A DNA stretch of 64,000 bases from positions 186,001 through 250,000 of the forward strand of contig QIAM01000006.1 of the NCBI GenBank assembly GCA_003225555.1. The letters run 5' to 3'. The DNA is from Acidobacteriota bacterium. Lineage in GTDB: Bacteria > Acidobacteriota > Terriglobia > Terriglobales > Acidobacteriaceae. This document shows, piece after piece, positions 7,665 to 16,986 of the stretch. Within the stretch, counting starts at the first letter, position 1. Each line of letters starts with the position of its first letter. A program made the translations under genes and the position numbers. The notes beneath the pieces are model-generated. The model worked only from the letters and a program-made list of their open reading frames with translations. It made no database searches and had not been told where the DNA came from.

Positions 7665-9593
7665 ATGCACCGGAGGATCACGCGCCGTGACTTCCTGAAT
7701 GGCGTCGCGGTAACGGCTGGGGCGAGCGTGATGCCCTGGCATCTTCTTGCCGCGGATCAGGGTGCTGGTCCGGAGAAGTCTCCTAACTATTACCCGCCCG
7801 CGCTGACGGGCATGCGTGGAAGCCATCCTGGTTCGTTTGACGCGGCTCACAGTCTTCGCGACGGCACCTTCTGGGACGCGGCCGGTAAGCCCATCAATAC
7901 CGGCGAATCCTACGACCTCATCGTGGTGGGTGGTGGCATCAGCGGCCTGGCCGCAGCGCATTTCTATCGCAAGGCGGCGGGAGAGAAAGCGCGCATCCTG
8001 GTGCTCGACAACCACGACGATTTTGGTGGACATGCCAAGCGCAACGAGTTTCGCGTTAACGGCGTGTTCCGCCTGGGTTTCGGCGGTACCTTCTCGATTG
8101 AAAGTCCTGCGCCCTACAGCGCCGTAGCCAAAGGCATGATCGAAGAACTCGGGATCGACGTGCCGTCGTTTCGCAAGTACGTGGACAAGAACGTTTATCG
8201 TTCGCTGGGTCTGCATCCCAAGATCTTCTTCGACAAGGAGACTTTCGGAGTGGACAGGTTGGTCATCAATCCCAGTCCTCGGGGTGGAGGCGAGAGTGAA
8301 GATGCTGCTGCGACATCGCTGGAGTTGTTGAAGCAATTCTTGGCGATCGCTCCTATAGCGGAGCAAGCCAAGCGCGACCTGCAGCGCCTGTACGAAGAGA
8401 GGAAGGATTACTTGCCCGGGCTGACCTCGGACGAGAAGAAGGCGAAGCTGGCACGCATGAGCTATGCCAACTTTCTCAAGGATGTTGCCGGGGTTCACGC
8501 CGACATCGTCAAGCTCTACCAGACGTTGCCCCACGGCCTTTTCGGCGTGGGCTTCGACGCAGTCTCGGCGCAAGACGCGTGGGGATTGGGAATGCCCGGC
8601 TTTGACGGCATGAAACTTGATCCCGCGGCCGGCAAGGGCATGAATCGCGATGCGATTCCAAACGAAGAAGCAAATAAATATTTCTTTCATTTTCCCGATG
8701 GCAATGCCACGATCGCTCGACTGCTCGTACGCAAACTTATTCCTGATGTGATTCCCGGCAACTCTGTCTCGGATGTGGTGCTGTCGAAGGCGAGTTACAG
8801 CAAGCTTGACCGATCAAGTTCAAGTGTTCGCATTCGCTTGAACAGTACGGCGGTGCGGGTGAAGCACCTGCGAGACGCGGCCAGTGCAAAGGAAGTCGAA
8901 GTGTCCTATGCGCGAGGGGGCAAGGTCTACACAGCCAAGGCGAAAAATGCGATCCTCGCGTGTTGGCACGTGGTTATTCCATACATCTGCGACGAACTTC
9001 CCGACAAGCAGAAAGAGGCGCTGGCTTCTGCTCAGAAAGTCCCTCTGCTCTATACCAACGTGGCGCTGCGGAACTGGACATCGTTTCAGAAGGTGGGAGC
9101 GAGTTCGGTTCATGCTCCCGGTATGTATCACTCGTACGTGAACCTGGACTTGCCGGTAAGCATGGGCGGCTACGAGTGCGCGCGCAAGCCGGAAGAGCCG
9201 ATTGTTGTCCACATGATGAAAGCCGCATGCAGGCCGGGAAAGCCGGTGCGCGAGCAGCATAGTTTCGGCCGCATGGAGCTTTACACCACGACGTTTGAAA
9301 CCATGGAGCGCAAGATCCGGGATCAACTGGCGCGGATGCTGGGTCCTGGAGGCTTTGATCCGGCACGTGACGTCGCTGCCATTACGGTGAATCGGTGGCC
9401 TCACGGTTACGCTTACGAATACAACTCGCTGTTTGATTCCTTCTGGCTGGACGGCGGGGAGACGCCGTGTGAGGTTGCCCGGAAAACGTTTGGGCGGATT
9501 GCGATCGCCAACGCGGACGCGGGGGCTTACGCTTATACAGACGAGGCGATCAATCAGGCTTGGCGGGCAGTGGGGGACATCATTAAGAGCTAG
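7665..9593 (+). CDS. Tat-exported FAD oxidoreductase (spermidine-dehydrogenase-like)
   Basis: This 642-residue flavoenzyme starts with a twin-arginine signal (RRITRRDFLNGVAVTAGAS), so it is folded before export. The Rossmann FAD motif is DLIVVGGGISGLAAAHF at about residues 80-96, followed by FGGHAKRNEF. Overall it resembles periplasmic SpdH-type spermidine dehydrogenases and related proteins annotated only as NAD(P)-binding. The ATG at 7665 was chosen because it leads straight into the Tat motif; an in-frame ATG 72 bases upstream adds residues with no signal character. The substrate is not certain. A short copy of its last codons lies about 110 bases downstream. Confidence 0.75.
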   Translation: MHRRITRRDFLNGVAVTAGASVMPWHLLAADQGAGPEKSPNYYPPALTGMRGSHPGSFDAAHSLRDGTFWDAAGKPINTGESYDLIVVGGGISGLAAAHFYRKAAGEKARILVLDNHDDFGGHAKRNEFRVNGVFRLGFGGTFSIESPAPYSAVAKGMIEELGIDVPSFRKYVDKNVYRSLGLHPKIFFDKETFGVDRLVINPSPRGGGESEDAAATSLELLKQFLAIAPIAEQAKRDLQRLYEERKDYLPGLTSDEKKAKLARMSYANFLKDVAGVHADIVKLYQTLPHGLFGVGFDAVSAQDAWGLGMPGFDGMKLDPAAGKGMNRDAIPNEEANKYFFHFPDGNATIARLLVRKLIPDVIPGNSVSDVVLSKASYSKLDRSSSSVRIRLNSTAVRVKHLRDAASAKEVEVSYARGGKVYTAKAKNAILACWHVVIPYICDELPDKQKEALASAQKVPLLYTNVALRNWTSFQKVGASSVHAPGMYHSYVNLDLPVSMGGYECARKPEEPIVVHMMKAACRPGKPVREQHSFGRMELYTTTFETMERKIRDQLARMLGPGGFDPARDVAAITVNRWPHGYAYEYNSLFDSFWLDGGETPCEVARKTFGRIAIANADAGAYAYTDEAINQAWRAVGDIIKS

Positions 9594-9861
9594 AGGTCGC
9601 CTCAGCGGCTAAAAAGCCGCGCCCTTTCAAAGCAGAATGGCAATTCAGGTTTTTCCCGTACCTTGTACAAGTTTCTTTGGGTCTCTGCGGTATACATTGG
9701 GAGACATCACCAAGAGCGACATCACCAAGAGCTAGATAGTATCCAGGCGGCGGGCGGGACGCCCGCCGGACAGCCGCCGGGATGGCGGCGCTACCTAGCG
9801 AACTCTTGCATCCTTCGTTGGTAGTTGCGATGAGGCGGTTGTGAAACAAGACTGATGCTTG
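9594..9861. repeat. Intergenic gap with duplicated gene tail and inverted repeats
   Basis: The final bases of the flavoenzyme gene (GGGGGACATCATTAAGAGC and TAG) recur in altered form near 9699-9734, itself containing a doubled GACATCACCAAGAGC. A hairpin with stem GCGGCT and AAAA loop lies at 9605-9620, and a GC-rich inverted repeat follows around 9745-9790. No gene is seen. Confidence 0.5.
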
Positions 9862-11301
9862 TCAGTCGATTTCTGGCGGCCTCAATTGCGTGGCTTTGTC
9901 GCGGGCTTCCTTAGCTTCTTGCTGCATGCCTTTGGCCTGGTATGCATCGGCCAGTGCGGCCTCCAAGCGAGCGTCATCGCCATTCTTCTCGCGTTCTTTC
10001 AGATAAGAACTGATCGCGTCGTCGTACTGCTTCAGTTGCGCCTGGGAGATACCCATCCTGTAATAGACGCCGCCATTGGACTGCGGATCGAGCATCAGTG
10101 CAGTCTTGTATTCTTCAACTGCAGCCTGGTGATTCTGCTGATTAGCCAAAGCCATCGCCAGGCCCACGTGGCCTCGAGCATTGTTCGGTTCGTGAGTCAG
10201 CAACTTCTTGAATTCGTCTTGCGCTTCTTTGGGTTGTGCGCCGTTCAAATAGAGTATCCCCAGGTCCATGCGAGCCGTGGAATTCTCAGGTTGAAGTTCA
10301 AGGACACGTTTCAGTTCGGCTTCGCCCTGGGGGAATTGTCCGTTGGCAAAGTACTCGTGAGCGAGCGCGTAATGTGCAGATGCGTCCTGCGGGCTCTGCT
10401 TAACCTTTTTTTGGAGTGCCGTGATCATCCGACTAGTATTGTTTTGAGAGTAGATTCCGAGACCCATCAAATAGCGCCCGCGCCAACGTTGCACGCCGAG
10501 CGCGCTTCCGCCAACCAGCAGGGTCACAAACAATAGAACGCCAGCCCGGCGTACCGGCCTGTCGTGTTCCGGTGTAACACGCGCAATCAGCGCTCCGAGA
10601 ATCATTCCCGTGACCAGTCCACCAAAGTGTGCGGCGTTGTCGATTCCCGGAAACAAGCTGCCGAACAGAACGTTAAAGCCGACGAAGAAGACCAGGCTTC
10701 GGAGTGTGCCGCGGATCGCGAAGCTCGGCAGCGAAAATTCGCCGAGGTAGAACGATGCAATCAGCGCACCAGCCAGGCCGAAGATCGCCCCCGAGGCTCC
10801 GACGCTCAGTACTCCGGGATTCCACGCCACGCTCGCGACGCCGCCTGCAATTCCGGTCAAGAGGTACACGGCAGCGAAGGTCCAGCGGCCATAGAGGGAC
10901 TCGCACAGCGCTCCCAGGTCCCACAGACACCACATGTTGAAAGCGATGTGCATCAGACTGCCGTGGAGGAACATGTAGGTCAGCAGATTCCACCACTGGC
11001 CTGAGAGCGTGCTTGGCCCCCAGTTGGCGCCCCAGTGGACAAGATCCTGTCCCGAGAATCCTGAGACCGAGCCAGTGGCGAGGGCCATGCCTAGGAACAC
11101 GGCCACGTTGATGCCAAAAATCACCCGCGTCAACGTGATACTTCCTTCGCGTTGGACCCATGGCGCAGGCATGATGCGCTGCTTCGCGTCCTCGCCGAGT
11201 TCGCCGCGCTGGGCAGCCTCGTGCTGCTGGCACCATTCGCAGGTCTTCTTGCCGAAGGAGAGTGGAGGCAGCTTGCGACCGCATTGGATGCAATTGGCCA
11301 T
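9862..11301 (-). CDS. Rhomboid-family serine protease with zinc ribbon and TPR tail
   Basis: This 479-residue membrane protein has three parts. Residues 1-30 hold a zinc ribbon (CIQCGRK...CEWCQQH). The rhomboid core runs from about 60 to 265 with FLHGSLMHIAFNMWCLWDLG, the catalytic serine in GASGAIFG and the partner histidine in DNAAHFGGLVTG, across about six membrane segments. Residues from about 290 form TPR repeats (AHYALAHEYFANGQFPQGEAELKRVL and similar). Rhomboids cut transmembrane segments of other proteins within the bilayer. The ATG at 11301 leads into the zinc ribbon. The TPR tail probably recruits partners. Its substrate is unknown. Confidence 0.88.
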   Translation of the reverse strand: MANCIQCGRKLPPLSFGKKTCEWCQQHEAAQRGELGEDAKQRIMPAPWVQREGSITLTRVIFGINVAVFLGMALATGSVSGFSGQDLVHWGANWGPSTLSGQWWNLLTYMFLHGSLMHIAFNMWCLWDLGALCESLYGRWTFAAVYLLTGIAGGVASVAWNPGVLSVGASGAIFGLAGALIASFYLGEFSLPSFAIRGTLRSLVFFVGFNVLFGSLFPGIDNAAHFGGLVTGMILGALIARVTPEHDRPVRRAGVLLFVTLLVGGSALGVQRWRGRYLMGLGIYSQNNTSRMITALQKKVKQSPQDASAHYALAHEYFANGQFPQGEAELKRVLELQPENSTARMDLGILYLNGAQPKEAQDEFKKLLTHEPNNARGHVGLAMALANQQNHQAAVEEYKTALMLDPQSNGGVYYRMGISQAQLKQYDDAISSYLKEREKNGDDARLEAALADAYQAKGMQQEAKEARDKATQLRPPEID

Positions 11302-11390
11302 GTCAGCTACGAACATCAAGATTATCAGTAGTTCGTCCGAGAGCGCGACGCTGTGGCGCTGGGCGGGTCAAGTTCAGTATGAGTGCAGGG

Positions 11391-11433
11391 AGATCCTTCG
11401 CTCCGCCTGAAGAACGGCTGCGCTCAGGATGAC
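11391..11433 (-). repeat. Dispersed intergenic repeat, copy 1
   Basis: This 43-base block, read on the minus strand, matches 60593-60635 on the plus strand with only one mismatch by eye. It lies between a rhomboid gene and a VWA gene and carries its own internal complementarity. It looks like a short non-coding repeat family of this genome. Confidence 0.75.
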
Positions 11434-11467
11434 GCAGGACGGGGCGGCGTCGAATGGGTGGCTGATC

Positions 11468-12706
11468 CTAGTGAATGGTCTTCGTCTTTCGCGACATGTA
11501 ATCCATCAGCAGGTACTGGCCGAGGGTGTACGGTGTCGTGAAATACGCCTTGCCGCGGCACATCTCAGTTACTTTCTGGACGAACTGCACCAAGCCGTAG
11601 TCCGAAGCGAGCATGAAAGTGTTGATCAGCACGCCGGCGCGCTTGCATTTCGAGACTTCCTCGAGCGTCTGGCTGACGACCAACGGGTCGAGGCCGAAGG
11701 CGTTTTTGTAGATGCGTCCGTCTTCGAGCGTCAGGGCCGAGGGTTTGCCGTCGGTGATCATGACTATCTGCTTCATGTCTTTTCTTTGACGCTGCAGAAT
11801 CCGCTGGGCCAAGCGAAGTCCCTCACGCGTGTTGGTGTAGTAGGGGCCGACCTTGACGCGTGCCAGTTGCGAGAGGGGGACTTCTTCGGCGGAATCGTGG
11901 AAGAGCACCAGCGAGAGCGAGTCGCCGGGATACTGCGTGCGAATCAGGTGTGACAGCGCCATCGCAACTTTCTTCGCCGGGGTGAAGCGGTCTTCACCGT
12001 AAAGGATCATCGAGTGCGAGCAGTCGAGCATGAGCACCGTGGCGCACGAAGATTGGTATTCGCACTGGTGAACTTGCAGGTCGGAATACTCGATGTTCAG
12101 CGGGAGGGACAACCCTTCGCGCTGGATGGCACTGGAAAGCGTGGCGGTGATATCGAGGTTGAGCGTGTCGCCGAATTCGTAGGTCTTCGCCGATCCGCTG
12201 GTCTCGATGCCGGTGGCGAGGTCGCGGGTGTCGTGGCGGCCGAAGCTGGATTTGCCCAGGGAGCCGAGAAGGTTACGCAACGATTTGAAGCCGAGGAAGT
12301 CGAGGCTCTTGTCGGTAATTTCGAATTTTGCCTGCTGCGCGTTTTCTCCGAGTTGGCCGCCGGCACCGGACGGGTGTGAGGGATCGGGCGGCTGGTCGAT
12401 TGAGATGTAGTCTTCCTGCTGCATGCGCTCGATGAGTTTTTCGATGAGTTCATCGAGCTGACCCTTCATTGCCATTTCCAGCATGCGCTCACGCATCTCT
12501 TCGTCGAACGGGTCGCCTTCCATCAGGGCCTGTTCAATGGCGCGTTTCAAATCGTCGAGGCTGCGTTCGCCCTCGGGCATCTCATACCACATGTCGCTCT
12601 GGAAGCCGCTTTGCAGGAGGTAGTCAGAGAGCGCGCTGAGCAGATCCTCCATGCTCATTTCGCCGGCGGGGTCGGGAACGTACTTGGAGTAGCGGATGCG
12701 CTTCAT
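11468..12706 (-). CDS. VWA-domain protein, partner of MoxR-like ATPase
   Basis: This 412-residue protein has an acidic helical N-terminal half ([33 protein letters not shown]) and a C-terminal von Willebrand A domain. The MIDAS motif DCSHSM begins around residue 220, with supporting TNTREGL and VMITDGKPS. Such VWA proteins pair with AAA+ ATPases like magnesium chelatase BchD with BchI, or MoxR systems, to insert metals or mature enzymes. The AAA+ gene lies directly upstream on the same strand, 88 bases away. ATG 12706 was chosen; the open frame upstream runs through repetitive intergenic sequence. The client is unknown. Confidence 0.85.
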   Translation of the reverse strand: MKRIRYSKYVPDPAGEMSMEDLLSALSDYLLQSGFQSDMWYEMPEGERSLDDLKRAIEQALMEGDPFDEEMRERMLEMAMKGQLDELIEKLIERMQQEDYISIDQPPDPSHPSGAGGQLGENAQQAKFEITDKSLDFLGFKSLRNLLGSLGKSSFGRHDTRDLATGIETSGSAKTYEFGDTLNLDITATLSSAIQREGLSLPLNIEYSDLQVHQCEYQSSCATVLMLDCSHSMILYGEDRFTPAKKVAMALSHLIRTQYPGDSLSLVLFHDSAEEVPLSQLARVKVGPYYTNTREGLRLAQRILQRQRKDMKQIVMITDGKPSALTLEDGRIYKNAFGLDPLVVSQTLEEVSKCKRAGVLINTFMLASDYGLVQFVQKVTEMCRGKAYFTTPYTLGQYLLMDYMSRKTKTIH

Positions 12707-12794
12707 AAAACCGGCTTCGGGCTTCGGCTTTCGGGCTTCGGCAAGAATGCTGCGCTTCGGGGTTGGCTGAAGCCCGAAGCCCGACGGCCGACGC

Positions 12795-14294
12795 CTAGTT
12801 AAATTGTCTTCTCTGTCGGTACGGGCGATCCTCAGCCTCGAATGACTTTTCGCGCTCGCGAGGCTCGGGCTTTTTCTCTCCGGCTTTGAAGACTCGCTCT
12901 TCGCTGCGACCAATGCGTTTGTGCGCGTGCAGGCCTTCGAGGATAAACTCCGCGGCCGAGACTTGCTGCTCGGGACTCTCTTTCTGCGAGACGCCTAACG
13001 GGCCGAGTTTGTCGATCAGTCCCTGAATTCCTTGCAGATTTTCTAGCGCTTCGAGGGCGGAAATGGAATCGGAGAGCTGAATCTCACCGCCCAGGTCGAA
13101 CCACTGCACGATTTGCTGCATGTTGGCGCCGGTGAAGTATTCGTCGTAGGTCTTGGCGATGGCGGCGCGGATCAGCTCGCGGCCCACATGGTCGGCGCCT
13201 TTCATCTCGCCCTCGTATTCGAGTTCGAGTTTGCCGGTGATGGCGGGGAGCGCGGCGTAAACGTCGCTGACGCGGGGCACTACCAACTTTTCGTCGTTGC
13301 GGATGGCGCGGCGCTCCGCATTGGAGATGACGTTTTCCATTGCGCTGATCGGAAGACGCTGGCTCACTCCGCTGCGCTTGTCGATTTTCTTGTCTTCACG
13401 TGCGGCGAAGGCGATGCGCTCGATGACTTCCCGCACATATTTGGGCAGGTGCATGCGATGTCCATTACGGTGGGTCCAGGCCTCCTGTGCGGTGATGGCG
13501 ATGCCTTCTTCGACGGTTGCGGGATAGTGCGTGCGAATTTCGGAGCCGATGCGGTCTTTCAGCGGAGTGATGATTTTTCCGCGGGCTGTGTAGTCTTCGG
13601 GATTCGCGCTGAAGACTAGCGCGACGTCGAGCGGCAGGCGAATCGGGTATCCCTTAATCTGTACATCGCCTTCCTGCATGATATTGAACAGGCCAACCTG
13701 GATCTTCCCCGCGAGATCTGGGAGTTCATTGATGGCGAAGATGCCGCGATTGGCACGCGGCAGCAGGCCGTAGTGGACGGTGAGTTCGCTGCCGAGTTCG
13801 TGGCCTCCGCGGGCGGCCTTGATGGGGTCGATGTCGCCGATCAGGTCGGCGATGGTGACGTCAGGTGTGGCGAGCTTTTCGACGTAGCGCTCGTCGGGGG
13901 TGAGATAGGCGATGGGAGCATTGTCGCCGTGGTGAATAATCTCTTCGCGGCAACGGCGGCAGATCGGAGCGTACGGATTGTCGTGGATTTCACAGCCCGC
14001 CAGGTATGGCATGTGCGGGTCGAGGAGGGTCGTCAGGGCGCGCAGGATGCGGCTTTTCGCCTGTCCCCGCAGGCCGAGAAGAATGAAGTTGTGGCGCGAC
14101 AGGATGGCGTTGACGATCTGGGGAACTACCGTGTCTTCGTAGCCGACGATGCCCTGGAAAACTTGCGTGTCACCGTTTGCGCGCAAGCGTGTCGAGAGAT
14201 TGTCGCGGAGTTCGTCCTTCACGCGCCGAGTTTGCAAGCGCTCTTCGGTGAATGGGCTGTGGCGCAGTTCGCCGAGTGTGCGCGGAAGACTCAT
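12795..14294 (-). CDS. MoxR/BchI-like AAA+ ATPase
   Basis: This 499-residue AAA+ protein has a Walker A of GLRGQAKSRI around residue 75 and a sensor/Walker B region NRGIFAINELPDL. A helix-2-insert style segment and a pore region (DVALVFSANPEDYTARGKI) follow. A cysteine group (CEIHDNPYAPICRRC) suggests bound zinc. It resembles magnesium chelatase subunit I-type ATPases that remodel proteins together with a VWA partner, encoded just downstream. The ATG at 14294 begins MSLPRTLGELRHSPF; the earlier open frame is repeat-derived intergenic DNA. It is cytoplasmic and its target protein is unknown. Confidence 0.88.
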   Translation of the reverse strand: MSLPRTLGELRHSPFTEERLQTRRVKDELRDNLSTRLRANGDTQVFQGIVGYEDTVVPQIVNAILSRHNFILLGLRGQAKSRILRALTTLLDPHMPYLAGCEIHDNPYAPICRRCREEIIHHGDNAPIAYLTPDERYVEKLATPDVTIADLIGDIDPIKAARGGHELGSELTVHYGLLPRANRGIFAINELPDLAGKIQVGLFNIMQEGDVQIKGYPIRLPLDVALVFSANPEDYTARGKIITPLKDRIGSEIRTHYPATVEEGIAITAQEAWTHRNGHRMHLPKYVREVIERIAFAAREDKKIDKRSGVSQRLPISAMENVISNAERRAIRNDEKLVVPRVSDVYAALPAITGKLELEYEGEMKGADHVGRELIRAAIAKTYDEYFTGANMQQIVQWFDLGGEIQLSDSISALEALENLQGIQGLIDKLGPLGVSQKESPEQQVSAAEFILEGLHAHKRIGRSEERVFKAGEKKPEPREREKSFEAEDRPYRQRRQFN

Positions 14295-14344
14295 GAAGGG
14301 AACCCCCAGGGGCAAATGCTTTTCCAGATTATACGCGGGTTGGA

Positions 14345-14470
14345 AGAAGGTCGTTGGTCGCTGGTCGTTGGCAAGAACAATGGGCGCGGCTCTCCGTTGA
14401 ATTGTGTGCGGAAGGTCTAGGCGGCCAACGATTAATGGCGAGCGACTAACGACTAACGACCAACGACCGC
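14345..14470. repeat. Inverted intergenic repeat (GTCGTTGGTC type)
   Basis: GGTCGTTGGTCGCTGGTCG near 14350 is answered by ACGACTAACGACCAACGAC near 14450 on the opposite strand. The inverted arms flank about 70 bases. It sits between the ATPase gene and the LON-domain gene, where it could form a long hairpin. Confidence 0.55.
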
Positions 14471-14475
14471 CTTTA

Positions 14476-15084
14476 TCATCGGGCGTGGCCGTTGCCGCCG
14501 GCCTTTTCGCGGGCATGCGCGGAGCGGCGCAGCTTGGGGAGGACGGCCTCCAAATATTGCGTGAGTGCGGCGATGCGCTGAGTCTCACCGCGGAGGGCGA
14601 GCAACTTCTGTTTGAAGTCGAGATCGAGCGGGAGGGAACCCGCCAGGTAAAAGGAGAGTACTGCCTGGTCGGCAGCGGAAAGATCCTGAATCGCGCCGGC
14701 CATGGTGAGGATTTCCGAATGGAGTTGGACTGCGCGTGCCGTCTCTTCTTTCGCGGGAATTCCCGGCTCGTCTTCGATCAGGAGAACTTCGGCACGCAGG
14801 AACGAGCGCTCCTGGTTGAGGTGCAAAACTTCGAAACGCTTGCGGCCTTCGGTCACAATGTCGAGACGGCCGTCGGGATATTCCTTGGTTACGGTAACGA
14901 TCTCAGCGGTGCAACCGACGTCGGATACCCCCTGCTCAAGGGCGCGAATCACACCGAAGGTGCTGCCGTGTGCCAGGCACTCGCCGATCATTTCTTTGTA
15001 GCGCGGCTCGAAAATGTGAAGCGGCAGAGGCGTGCCGGGGAACAGCACGACCTCGAGCGGAAATAGAGCAATCAGAGAACTCAC
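14476..15084 (-). CDS. LON substrate-binding-domain protein (protease-less)
   Basis: This 202-residue protein consists of the LON N-terminal substrate-binding domain only. Family blocks are LIALFPLEVVLFPGTPLPLHIFEPRYKEMI and GRLDIVTEGRKRFEVL. There is no ATPase or protease part, so it may act as an adaptor or substrate sensor. The GTG at 15084 has GGAG five bases upstream and gives the usual start; the open frame extends about 90 bases further, into the divergent SDR promoter region. The C-terminus ends in a basic, Gly-rich tail. Confidence 0.82.
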   Translation of the reverse strand: MSSLIALFPLEVVLFPGTPLPLHIFEPRYKEMIGECLAHGSTFGVIRALEQGVSDVGCTAEIVTVTKEYPDGRLDIVTEGRKRFEVLHLNQERSFLRAEVLLIEDEPGIPAKEETARAVQLHSEILTMAGAIQDLSAADQAVLSFYLAGSLPLDLDFKQKLLALRGETQRIAALTQYLEAVLPKLRRSAHAREKAGGNGHAR

Positions 15085-15185
15085 GCGGTCTCCGGGCGCA
15101 GATGCACTCGATGAGTGCTCTTGATTGTACGCCACCGGATTCGTCGCGTATTGACTTAACGGGCGCGGCAGCATACAACGCGGGC

Positions 15186-15968
15186 ATGGATCTTACGGGA
15201 AAAGTTGTCGTGGTCACGGGCGCTTCGATGGGTATCGGAGAGGCCATCGCGAAGATATTTGCCGATGACGGCGCGGGAGTGGTGATGCTGTCGCGCGATC
15301 CCGGCAGGATTGAGGCGGCGCGGGCGCGCGTGGGACATCTCGAGCGCACTGTGGGAATCTCTTGCGATGTGCGCCATCGCGAAGACATCGACCGGGCGCT
15401 CGGCCTCACCATGCATCACTTCCAGCGGGTGGATGTGTGGGTGAACAATGCGGGGCACGGTTTGATGGACTCCGTTGCCGAAGTGGACATGGCGGCATGT
15501 CGCGACATGTTCGACACTAATTTCTGCGGGGCGGTATCGGCGATGCAGGCGGTGATTCCGGTGATGCGGCAGCAGGGCGGGGGAACGATCATCAATATCT
15601 CGAGCGTCGCCGGGCATATCCCGCTCCCGTTTCATGCTGCGTATAGCGCGACCAAGTTTGCTTTGAATGCTATCGGCAAAGCGGCGCGGGTGGAACTGAA
15701 GAAGCACGGTATCCACGTGTTTACCGTCTGTCCCGGGTATGTTCGAACCGGGTTCAGCGAGAATGCAGGGCGAGGGAAGGACGTGAAGAGGGTGCGGCCG
15801 GGTTCGGTGCGTGGCATTAGCGCGGAGCGTGTTGCCCGCGCCACACGGCGGGGGTATTTGAAACGAAAGCGGGAAGTGATTGTTCCCTGGACGATGCACC
15901 TTCCAGTGAAGCTCTATCAGTTGTTCCCTAGCATGGTGGAGTGGGCGATGAGTCGAATGGCGGAGTAG
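15186..15968 (+). CDS. Short-chain dehydrogenase/reductase
   Basis: This is a classical SDR of 260 residues. The NAD(P)-binding motif is TGASMGIGEAIA near residue 11, with VNNAG further on. The catalytic Ser lies in INISSVAGH and the Tyr-Lys pair in YSATKFALNA. The first strand is followed by SRD, which is compatible with NADP preference. The C-terminal segment after residue 220 (VIVPWTMHLPVKLYQLFPSMVEW) is hydrophobic and could touch a membrane. The ATG at 15186 starts right at the first strand. It is divergent from the LON-domain gene. The substrate is unknown. Confidence 0.88.
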   Translation: MDLTGKVVVVTGASMGIGEAIAKIFADDGAGVVMLSRDPGRIEAARARVGHLERTVGISCDVRHREDIDRALGLTMHHFQRVDVWVNNAGHGLMDSVAEVDMAACRDMFDTNFCGAVSAMQAVIPVMRQQGGGTIINISSVAGHIPLPFHAAYSATKFALNAIGKAARVELKKHGIHVFTVCPGYVRTGFSENAGRGKDVKRVRPGSVRGISAERVARATRRGYLKRKREVIVPWTMHLPVKLYQLFPSMVEWAMSRMAE

Positions 15969-16002
15969 GTGCGAGGTTGACTCATCCCACCGCACAAGTG
16001 AT

Positions 16003-16311
16003 TCAACCTAATTCCGTCAGCATGGCTTCCATCTCGGACTGGGCGTGCAGGTTTCCGGTACGACGGGCCGAGGCAATGCCATCTTGCAGCATCTTCTTTG
16101 CGTCGGCGGCTCTTTCGGCGCGCGCCAATGCCTGCGCGGCCATGAAGTAGCCAGCGGTGTAGTCAGGATGCCGCTCCAGCAGGATGGAAAATTCTGCCAT
16201 AGCCCGATCCAAGTCGCCTTGCTTGGAGTACTCCATGGCTAGGCCATAGCGAGCGAAGGCATCATCGGGATTCTGGGTGAGGACTTCGTTGAGGGCGGCG
16301 ATGCGATCCAT
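16003..16311 (-). CDS. Small TPR protein
   Basis: The 102 residues form about two and a half tetratricopeptide repeats: NPDDAFARYGLAMEYSKQGDLDRAM, then HPDYTAGYFMAAQALARAERAADA, then a closing helix. TPR proteins bind partner peptides. The ATG at 16311 has no obvious strong ribosome site. The gene converges on the SDR gene with 34 bases between stops. No signal peptide is visible. Confidence 0.75.
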   Translation of the reverse strand: MDRIAALNEVLTQNPDDAFARYGLAMEYSKQGDLDRAMAEFSILLERHPDYTAGYFMAAQALARAERAADAKKMLQDGIASARRTGNLHAQSEMEAMLTELG

Positions 16312-16473
16312 AAAAATCAGTGATCAGTGGCCAGTGGTCAGTGGCCAGTAAAACGAGATTACTACAGACTGCGTATCTGTCGTTGGCGCTTATCGCGAAG
16401 TCGACTGGCGGGAGTCTTTGCGGGTCAGTACAATGGCCAGTCCCGAGAAACTTTTTCTCTGTGAGGTCGAGTC
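16312..16473. repeat. Short direct repeats (CAGTGGCCAGTGGTCAG type)
   Basis: Near 16318-16350 the motif AGTGRYCAGTGG is repeated three to four times in a row, forming overlapping palindromes. The rest of the gap, up to the next gene, shows no clear signal. Confidence 0.4.
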
Positions 16474-16983
16474 ATGGCGTGTCCGTTTTTTATGCCGGTG
16501 GAGAAATTGGAGAATGGTGCGTGGCCTCATCCCGCCCGGCTGCCGTTGGGGTGTGGTTGGAACGGGCAGTGCACCGCGCCGGGACATGAAGGAGAAGTGC
16601 CGGAGCGCGAGACGCTGGAGCAATCCTGCAATCTCGGATATGCGGGGAGTTGTTCGCGCCTTCCGCGAGAGCGGGTCTGGGATGCGGTGCGGTTTGCCAT
16701 CGCGGCTTCGGATGACGCAAATGGACTGCAAAACAACGACGTTGATAAGAACGGCGGCAAGCCAGGCCGCATCGTCCACCTTGTGTACGTGTGCGAACGT
16801 GCCCATCGTCCCGTTGAGCATGGCAGGCTGGGCTTTGACGCTGGTGGCGCAGGTTGGCTACAACGCCACCCGAACGTCGGAGTACAGAAGATGGCGGAGT
16901 GCTTCCTGGAATCATGCCAGGCGAAGAGAACCTCACGGATTCACGAGTTGAACGCTGTGGCCGATATGAACAGAGAGGACTGA
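16474..16983 (+). CDS. Hypothetical protein with Cys-rich N-terminus
   Basis: I do not recognise this 169-residue protein. The first 55 residues contain several cysteines and short aromatic motifs (MACPFFMPVEKLENGAWPHP, LGCGWNGQC, ESCNLGYAGSC-like), followed by WDAVRFAIA and a His/Arg-rich end. The spacing of cysteines could bind a metal or cluster. It ends three bases before the start of a thioesterase gene, so the two are probably co-transcribed. The base composition matches its neighbours. The function is unknown. Confidence 0.6.
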   Translation: MACPFFMPVEKLENGAWPHPARLPLGCGWNGQCTAPGHEGEVPERETLEQSCNLGYAGSCSRLPRERVWDAVRFAIAASDDANGLQNNDVDKNGGKPGRIVHLVYVCERAHRPVEHGRLGFDAGGAGWLQRHPNVGVQKMAECFLESCQAKRTSRIHELNAVADMNRED

Positions 16984-16986
16984 CCG

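Noticed and set aside
14404..15066. 220-codon plus-strand frame opposite the LON-domain gene
   Set aside because: It is the complement of a well-supported gene and has no motif of its own.
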